From a virus, in the IMG/VR virus record IMGVR_UViG_3300020156_000025, positions 25,985 to 89,984 of that record: a DNA stretch of 64,000 bases; one strand, written 5' to 3'. Below are positions 55,832 through 60,938 of the stretch, piece by piece; the stretch's first letter is position 1, and every line of letters starts with the position of its first letter. A model generated the notes under the pieces. The model searched no databases. It worked only from the letters and a program-made list of their open reading frames with translations, and was not told the origin of the DNA. The position numbers and the translations under genes are program-made.

Positions 55832-56647
55832 ATGACGATGACCAATACCTACCCCCGCGTGCTGGAGTGGCTGGAGCAGACCTACGCCCAACGCTCGGAT
55901 GAGCGGCAGAAATCGATGGGCCTCGCCTACATGGAGGCGGAGACGCATGATCTTGCCCGGGAAATATCCCGCCTGCTACTGCGTGAGACCATCGTGCCGG
56001 GGGTGTGGCATTGCCGCACCTGCGGACTCGTGCAATACCGGAGCGTGCTGAATCCCGAGACCGGGGCTTGCGGGGCGAACCGGGAAACATTGCAGGAGCC
56101 GTGCCCGAACGACGGGGATGTCATGTTCCCGATGACGTGGAGGGAGGAACTGGAACGCACGGAACGACTGCTGACGCGCGTGATGCCCGTCCTTCCCGTG
56201 CTGCGCGCTGCTAGGGACTATCTGGAGAACGTGACGCATCACGAATTCAAGACCCGGCACGGATTTGAATGGGGAGAGGTGCTGCCGAGAATTAACCGGG
56301 TCTTGCAGGGAGTCGAGTCCCCGGCGGAACACCCCATCGACCGTGCCATCCGGCACGAGGGGGCGGAAGAGTGGCGACCCGAACCCGGCCTTGCCCGGGT
56401 GGTCTGTGCCGCGATGCGTTTCCGGGAAACGGGGAGGATCATTTGCGGGGCGCGGCACTGGGACCCGATCATGCGCCAGCAGAAGCGGGAGGACGAGCCG
56501 TGGGATGGATGGGAGGACGGATTCATCGACCAATTCAACCAGTTCCTGACCCGTGCGGAGGCGTGGGACATTGCCGTCAGGCAGGGGCAGATCCACCGCA
56601 AGCTCGATACCCCGGAGGGAACCCTCTATAGCGAGCACCTTTACTGA
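55832..56647 (+). CDS. Phage protein with zinc finger and conserved VCAA...EHLY domain
   Basis: 271 residues. The middle has a zinc-finger-like set (HCRTCG, GACGANRE, PCPNDGD). The C-terminal ~85 residues carry RVVCAAMRFRETGRIICGARHWDPIM, GFIDQFNQFLTRAEAWDIAV and TLYSEHLY, a domain common in phage proteins of unknown role (DUF7222-like as I recall). No enzymatic motif. Confidence 0.6.
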   Translation: MTMTNTYPRVLEWLEQTYAQRSDERQKSMGLAYMEAETHDLAREISRLLLRETIVPGVWHCRTCGLVQYRSVLNPETGACGANRETLQEPCPNDGDVMFPMTWREELERTERLLTRVMPVLPVLRAARDYLENVTHHEFKTRHGFEWGEVLPRINRVLQGVESPAEHPIDRAIRHEGAEEWRPEPGLARVVCAAMRFRETGRIICGARHWDPIMRQQKREDEPWDGWEDGFIDQFNQFLTRAEAWDIAVRQGQIHRKLDTPEGTLYSEHLY

Positions 56648-56654
56648 GCACCCC

Positions 56655-57176
56655 ATGAAAGCAAGAGACATGCTATTGACCGATCTGGACGGGATTTTCA
56701 CGGCGAACGTGATGAACCCCGCTCCGGGGGAGGAGTTCGAGCGATGGGTCCGCAGGACCCGGGTTGCACGCTCCGCGATGGTCCCGCTTTACTTGCCGAG
56801 GGTCAAACCGCGACCGCCCGCACGGGCACCGGGGTGGGGGATCGTGTCGGGACGGGTGAAAGAGGACGAGGCGTTGACGCTCCGCTGGATCAAAACGAGA
56901 TTCTGGCACAACCCGCCGTGTGTCGTTCATGCGGCGCGGGAGGCACACTTGCATTCGTCCCCGCAATACAAGGTGGGCCGGTTGGTGTTTCATGCCCATG
57001 ATCCGGAAACGGAACGGGTCACCTACGTGGAATCGTCGCCGCGGGAGGCGAAGGAAATCCGCGCCCTGTTGAAGCGATGCAAGGAGCCGGAAGCGGCCAA
57101 GCTCTCGGTGGTGACATTCCGGGAGGCTCTGGAGAGCGGACTGTGGTGGAAATACTTCACGTTTACCGAAGAATGA
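56655..57176 (+). CDS. Hypothetical protein, 173 residues
   Basis: ATG 56655, seven bases after the previous stop. No recognised motif; the text VVHAAREAHLHSSPQYKVGRLVFHAHDP suggests a compact His-rich alpha/beta fold. C-terminus FTFTEE. Overlaps the next small gene by 4 bp. Confidence 0.5.
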   Translation: MKARDMLLTDLDGIFTANVMNPAPGEEFERWVRRTRVARSAMVPLYLPRVKPRPPARAPGWGIVSGRVKEDEALTLRWIKTRFWHNPPCVVHAAREAHLHSSPQYKVGRLVFHAHDPETERVTYVESSPREAKEIRALLKRCKEPEAAKLSVVTFREALESGLWWKYFTFTEE

Positions 57177-57337
57177 GTGAACACGCCAGATGGGTCCATT
57201 TGCTGAGCGCGGGGGAGTGGCTGGGGAAGCCTTTGCTTGCGGAATGGTTGGAAACGAAACACCCTGCCGTCCGCCCTTCCCTGCGCGCCATCGTGGAAGC
57301 CGCGTGGAGGAACGGTGCCCGCCGGAAACCCCGCTGA
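57173..57337 (+). CDS. Hypothetical protein, 54 residues
   Basis: Short basic protein (MSEHARWVHLLSAGEWLG start, ARRKPR end) whose ATG overlaps the stop of the gene before. Too short to classify. Confidence 0.45.
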   Translation: MSEHARWVHLLSAGEWLGKPLLAEWLETKHPAVRPSLRAIVEAAWRNGARRKPR

Positions 57338-57356
57338 TTTTGCAAACTGTTCAAAA
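57338..57356 (+). repeat. Dyad repeat copy
   Basis: TTTTGCA-AACTG-TTCAAAA, directly after a stop codon. Confidence 0.75.
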
Positions 57357-57367
57357 CCGATACCGAT

Positions 57368-57694
57368 ATGAGAGTTACCGAGGATGAACTTGCTGCCATA
57401 CTGCGTGCCCATGCATCGCAGGAAAATGCCGACGGGGAACCGTTCGACACCATGATGGCGCTGGCCGACGTGCTGACGGGAAAGAGGGAAGAACTGCCGC
57501 CGCGGGGGGTGTTCGATTTTACCCGCCTGTCGCCCATGCTGCGCTTGCGCCTGTGCGACCTGCTGACCCGGGAACAGAACGAGATCGGGCGGAACCTGCT
57601 GGACTATCCGGAAACCGATACCAAGCGGGAAATGCAGGGATGGCTAGATGCCGCGACCGAGCTGCGCCGGGCGCTGGACTTGAAACCGGATTGA
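57368..57694 (+). CDS. Hypothetical helical protein, 108 residues
   Basis: Entirely helical pattern (RVTEDELAAILRAHAS, RLRLCDLLTREQNEIGRNLL, ATELRRALDLKPD). No motif recognised. Confidence 0.5.
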   Translation: MRVTEDELAAILRAHASQENADGEPFDTMMALADVLTGKREELPPRGVFDFTRLSPMLRLRLCDLLTREQNEIGRNLLDYPETDTKREMQGWLDAATELRRALDLKPD

Positions 57695-57695
57695 C

Positions 57696-57977
57696 ATGAC
57701 CCCGACGCTGCGAGCTTACGCGCTGGAACGCTACCCGGGGGAGCTGCACCCGGACGCACTGAGCGCCGAGATCGTGCTCTACTTGAAAGGGCAAGGGGAG
57801 GAAGCGCTGAACACCGCCCTTGCCGCCACGAATGATTGCACGGAGCTGAACCCGGAGGACCCCCGCCCTTGCGGGAAATGCAACGGGTGTATCTCGCGTT
57901 GGAACGCGCTGTTGACCGTTGCGGAGGTGGAGGAATTCCCGGAACATTGGTATCGAATTGCACCCCCTTGGAGATGA
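57696..57977 (+). CDS. Small protein with a QueC-like zinc motif
   Basis: 93 residues. CTELNPEDPRPCGKCNGC followed by ISR gives Cys-x10-Cys-x2-Cys-x2-Cys-x2-Arg, close to the Cys-x9-Cys-x2-Cys-x2-Cys-x2-Arg zinc site of QueC and of the QueC-type fusion at 60.9 kb. The rest of a QueC fold is absent. It might be an isolated zinc module or an unrelated zinc-binding protein. Confidence 0.5.
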   Translation: MTPTLRAYALERYPGELHPDALSAEIVLYLKGQGEEALNTALAATNDCTELNPEDPRPCGKCNGCISRWNALLTVAEVEEFPEHWYRIAPPWR

Positions 57978-58333
57978 ACGAAGGAGACACCTTGATCGTG
58001 AGCCGGAACTCGCCGCATTATGCCGAGGTCCGAAGTGCGGCGCTTGTCGCGTTGAACGAAAACGAAGACCGCGAGGATAGGAAAAGGGCGGTCCGGGCTT
58101 TGATGGACCGCTATCCTGAAATTTTCGTCCGGCAGGACGACCTGATGGCCATGATAGACACCGAGCATCCGGAGGGGCTTTCGATCCTGCTCGAAAGTAA
58201 GGAGGGGAGGGAACGGAGAGAGAAACAGGAGCGGGACGCGCAGGTCTACAAGACCATGTTTTTCGAGCCTCCGCCGGTTGCCCCGGGCACCCGCAAAATC
58301 CGCTTGGATCGGACGCCGGACAAAACTTGCTAA
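57974..58333 (+). CDS. Hypothetical protein with an overrun RKIRLD tail
   Basis: 119 residues. Helical and charged. RKIRLD appears at residues 106-111 but is followed by eight more residues (RTPDKTC plus stop) because the stop codon lies inside the -35 box of family promoter 10. In the other genes the peptide is the true end. No family recognised. Confidence 0.55.
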   Translation: MNEGDTLIVSRNSPHYAEVRSAALVALNENEDREDRKRAVRALMDRYPEIFVRQDDLMAMIDTEHPEGLSILLESKEGRERREKQERDAQVYKTMFFEPPPVAPGTRKIRLDRTPDKTC

Positions 58334-58355
58334 ACGATACCCGATGTGCGAACAT
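58327..58355 (+). promoter_or_regulatory. Family promoter 10
   Basis: TTGCTA 58327-58332, spacer AACGATACCCGATGTGC, then GAACAT at 58350-58355 as a poor -10 (CATGCG further on is an alternative). The -35 overlaps the stop codon of the gene before. Confidence 0.6.
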
Positions 58356-58363
58356 GCGTTCCG

Positions 58364-59098
58364 ATGATCGCAACCGATGAACTCAAAAAGGTAGGCTTCA
58401 AGGAACGCGCGGGGAGTCTTTATCTCGGCTATTGGCCGTGGATGTGGTGCAATGATGAGCAGACGTTCCCTCACGTGACGCGGAGGCACATGATCCACCG
58501 CGAGTGCGAGATGCTGGAGTGGCTGACGAAGCGGACCGCGAGGCACGAATACTTCATGAGCCTGACGCCCCGGACTTACTCCTACGGGAACCGCGGAACC
58601 GGGGATGAAACCTACGCGTCGAAACCGTTCGAGCCGTGGACGCTGACCCTCATGGGGAAGTTGAACGATTTGCTGGGGACCCGGTTCAACGTCTGTTTCC
58701 TGAACAAATACGACGACGAGCACCAGCACCTCGGGTGGCATGCGGACGACTTTCCGGGAATGATCTCGGAGGAGCCCATCGCTGTCGTGTCGTTCGGGGC
58801 GGAGCGGGAGATTTGGGTAAAACTCCAGAAAGAACCCTGCGATGCATGTGCCGGAACCGGATGCACTTTTCGGGAGGGAAGTTCGCCGGAAGACAAGATC
58901 GACTGCCCGCAATGCAAGGGCACCGGAAGCTGTCCCTCGAAAGGCATCGTGCCGCCTGAGCAACGCATCCTGCTGGAACAGGGTTCGGTGTTCCTGATGC
59001 CGCCCGGCTATCAGGACACGCATTTCCACCGCATCCCGAAACACTCCCGCCCTTGTGGTCCCCGGATCAGCCTCACGTTCCGATCTTTCGCCGATTAA
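58364..59098 (+). CDS. AlkB-like 2-oxoglutarate/Fe(II) dioxygenase with a DnaJ-type zinc-finger insert
   Basis: 244 residues from the ATG 9 bp behind the promoter. AlkB features: NKYDDEHQHLGWHADD with the Fe ligands H126 and D128, VSFGAEREIWVK, and a late HFHRIPKH...RISLTFR with the third His and the 2-oxoglutarate Arg. Between the strands, residues ~159-192 hold CDACAGTGC and CPQCKGTGSC, two C-x2-C-x-G-x-G repeats as in DnaJ zinc fingers, which ordinary AlkB proteins lack. Such enzymes repair or modify alkylated bases. Confidence 0.7.
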   Translation: MIATDELKKVGFKERAGSLYLGYWPWMWCNDEQTFPHVTRRHMIHRECEMLEWLTKRTARHEYFMSLTPRTYSYGNRGTGDETYASKPFEPWTLTLMGKLNDLLGTRFNVCFLNKYDDEHQHLGWHADDFPGMISEEPIAVVSFGAEREIWVKLQKEPCDACAGTGCTFREGSSPEDKIDCPQCKGTGSCPSKGIVPPEQRILLEQGSVFLMPPGYQDTHFHRIPKHSRPCGPRISLTFRSFAD

Positions 59099-59145
59099 CC
59101 ATTGACCGAAGCCCCGAATAAACGACCTCGCACAGGCACCCGTCC

Positions 59146-59355
59146 ATGAACAGACAAAGGAGGTGGCAGCACCGCATGACCGGAGAAAACCGATGCAACC
59201 AATGCGGACAACCGAAACCGGGGAGGGAAGGATTGAAACGCTGCCGCCCTTGCCAAGAGAAGGCCACCGAACGCTCCAGAAACGACTATCGCAAAAAACA
59301 TGGAATACCGCTCGATAGCCCCTTGTTCCACTCCTTGACCAGAAAACGCAAATAA
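59146..59355 (+). CDS. Small zinc-ribbon protein
   Basis: 69 residues. Two Cys pairs (CNQCGQPK and CRPCQEK) make a likely zinc ribbon, followed by a basic helix (ERSRNDYRKKHG). Probably nucleic-acid binding. Confidence 0.5.
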   Translation: MNRQRRWQHRMTGENRCNQCGQPKPGREGLKRCRPCQEKATERSRNDYRKKHGIPLDSPLFHSLTRKRK

Positions 59356-59405
59356 ACCTGCCAAGCTCGAACATTGCACCGATCCACCCCACGCCTGACA
59401 CTCCG

Positions 59406-59717
59406 ATGAACGCCGATTTTGAACAATCCCCCGATGAGGTAACTTCGCCGCCCGTGATCCGCTTTTCCATCCCGGAGAATTGGACCAAGGAGGAGCACTT
59501 GAAGCATCCGCTCGTGCAGCGATACCGGGAGCAGGTGATCGACGTGGTGAATGATCCGGACCTCGTGGACGGGGAAGACGTGACCGCTGAGGAGCTTCTG
59601 TATGAGCAGGACTTCTATTCGATCGCGGTAGGCTTCGCGCTGGCCTACGGACTGAACGCTGGCCAAGCGATGGCATTTGCCACGTTCACCCGTTACAATC
59701 TCCCCGACGGGGTATGA
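59406..59717 (+). CDS. Hypothetical acidic protein, 103 residues
   Basis: No motif. Acidic middle (DLVDGEDVTAEELLYEQDF) and a helical end. A TTGCAC box about 35 bp upstream may be a weak promoter. Confidence 0.5.
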   Translation: MNADFEQSPDEVTSPPVIRFSIPENWTKEEHLKHPLVQRYREQVIDVVNDPDLVDGEDVTAEELLYEQDFYSIAVGFALAYGLNAGQAMAFATFTRYNLPDGV

Positions 59718-59941
59718 AAATGCAAACCGTGCAAAACCGGGGAGACTCCGATGACGAGGTGGACGTGGAACGCGTGCATGAAACCGCGGGAGCGTATGCG
59801 CTGCGGCGCTGGGGGACAGAGGAGAAACCGGAGTGGTTCCCCCGCTCGCAGGTGCACTTCGCGTCTTACAATCTCAAAACCCGCCGGGGGAAGGCCGTGA
59901 TCCCGGGGTGGCTGCTCAAGGACCGTGGCTGGAACACCTGA
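59714..59941 (+). CDS. Hypothetical protein whose start is built on a dyad copy
   Basis: 75 residues. The first residues MKMQTVQNRG are encoded by the dyad repeat at 59718. The rest (YALRRWGTEEKPEWFPRS) is unassigned. Start overlaps the previous stop. Confidence 0.5.
   Translation: MKMQTVQNRGDSDDEVDVERVHETAGAYALRRWGTEEKPEWFPRSQVHFASYNLKTRRGKAVIPGWLLKDRGWNT
59718..59736 (+). repeat. Dyad repeat copy at a 5' end
   Basis: AAATGCA-AACCG-TGCAAAA; the ATG of the gene lies just before it. Confidence 0.7.
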
Positions 59942-59954
59942 CCTTCTCACGAAC

Positions 59955-60416
59955 ATGAAACCGAAAATCACCAAGCAGCATCGCTCCAATATCGCCACGC
60001 TCGCCAAGGGCCTGATGACCCGCAGACTCAAGACGGGGTTCAGGATGTATCGCTTCTCGACGCATGCTAACCCCTCGCTGGTGAAGAACCGGTGCGGCAC
60101 TACCTGTTGCGCTGCGGGACACGGGCCTATACTCGTGACGCCAGCGGAAAGCTGGGAGAGCTGGCACAACTATACCGCCCGGGTCTTCGGGATGTATGCC
60201 GGGGACGACACGGGCCGGTTCGGCTGGCTATTCGGAAATAGGTGGCCCGCGGATAAGAAGCAATTCGCCGCCCGTGCCTACCATTACCTCAAGACCGGGC
60301 GCTTCCCGATAAACCACGCCTTCAAGCTCGTCCTGCCGGTCCCGGACCCGTCCGAGTTCGACCGCTGGATCATTCCCGCTGCGGAAAAAACCTCGCCTTG
60401 CTCCGGTAAGGCATGA
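59955..60416 (+). CDS. Hypothetical protein, 153 residues
   Basis: ATG 59955 following TTCTCACGAAC. Contains CGTTCCAAGH and a AARAYHYLKTGRFP helix. No motif known. It is the last gene before the structured leader. Confidence 0.5.
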   Translation: MKPKITKQHRSNIATLAKGLMTRRLKTGFRMYRFSTHANPSLVKNRCGTTCCAAGHGPILVTPAESWESWHNYTARVFGMYAGDDTGRFGWLFGNRWPADKKQFAARAYHYLKTGRFPINHAFKLVLPVPDPSEFDRWIIPAAEKTSPCSGKA

Positions 60417-60420
60417 CTGA

Positions 60421-60449
60421 TTGGCCAATGCAGAGGCTTGCTGTATCCC
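60421..60449 (+). promoter_or_regulatory. Candidate promoter for a leader RNA, TTGGCC / TATCCC
   Basis: TTGGCC 60421-60426, 17 bp spacer, TATCCC 60444-60449. Transcription would start near 60456, giving a ~155 nt untranslated leader before the ATG at 60611. Confidence 0.45.
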
Positions 60450-60491
60450 CGTCCCGGCGGGGTCTGCACACCGGGAAACTCTCCAACCAAC

Positions 60492-60613
60492 GACAGGGCG
60501 GCGCACGAGAAGTGCTAGGCCAGCGGTGCCGAATGAGCGGGGACGCATCTGGTATAGCTCCGCTCAACAAGCCGGTGAAAATCCGGCCCCTGTCTCCAAC
60601 TACTGCCACGATG
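60492..60613 (+). ncRNA. Candidate structured leader, cobalamin-riboswitch-like
   Basis: The segment contains GGTGCC (60525-60530), then AACAA, the hairpin GCCGG-TGAAAAT-CCGGC (60571-60587), CTGTC and CCAACTACTGCC, in the order seen in cobalamin-riboswitch cores (GGTGCC ... AAxxxGGTGxxAATCC ... CTGTCCC ... CAACTG). GACAGGG (60492-60498) pairs with CCCTGTC (60588-60594), closing the region. It lies behind its own promoter and before a small conserved phage gene and the QueC-type fusion. The T-arm-like hairpin plus CCA also resembles a tRNA 3' half, but no anticodon arm fits. Needs a covariance-model search. Confidence 0.45.
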
Positions 60614-60898
60614 ACACCTGAGCGCGCCAAAGATCTATTACCGTGCATTATCGCCCATTCCGAGCGGAAGACGATTCAGTCCCGGCGCGGGCCGGAAGAC
60701 CCTTGGCGAGACAACCCTGATCCCACGTTTTACGGCCCCGATGAATACCGCATCAAGCCCGGGCCGCGCGAGGTGTGGATGAACCTTTATCCGGGTGGAC
60801 CCGCGAGGATTTACTACGCCTCCCGAGAGGAGGCCGACAAGGCAGCCGAAAACGACCGCATCCACTGCGCCCGGATCGAGTTGCCGCCGCAGGAATGA
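60611..60898 (+). CDS. Small phage protein of the MTPERAKDLL type
   Basis: 95 residues. An upstream in-frame ATG at 60413 would add 66 residues of non-protein-like text that is the leader RNA, so the ATG at 60611 is taken. MTPERAKDLLPCIIAHSERKTIQ, a Trp-Arg-Asp segment and YRIKPGPREVWMNLYP match a small domain common in phages. No function known. Confidence 0.6.
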   Translation: MTPERAKDLLPCIIAHSERKTIQSRRGPEDPWRDNPDPTFYGPDEYRIKPGPREVWMNLYPGGPARIYYASREEADKAAENDRIHCARIELPPQE

Positions 60899-60938
60899 AC
60901 ACCTCGCGATCCATCGAACAATTACAATCGACACCGAA

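Noticed and set aside
60492-60598. A tRNA-like fold: 7-bp acceptor-like stem, T-arm-like hairpin and CCA end
   Set aside because: The D-arm-like and anticodon-like hairpins lack the invariant bases (no GG in the D-loop, no T33, T-loop TGAAAAT), and the length of 107 nt is too great. A riboswitch-like leader fits better.
60413-60610. An ATG at 60413 giving a protein 66 residues longer
   Set aside because: The extension has no protein-like character and overlaps a candidate promoter and leader structure; the start MTPERAKDLL matches a known small phage domain.
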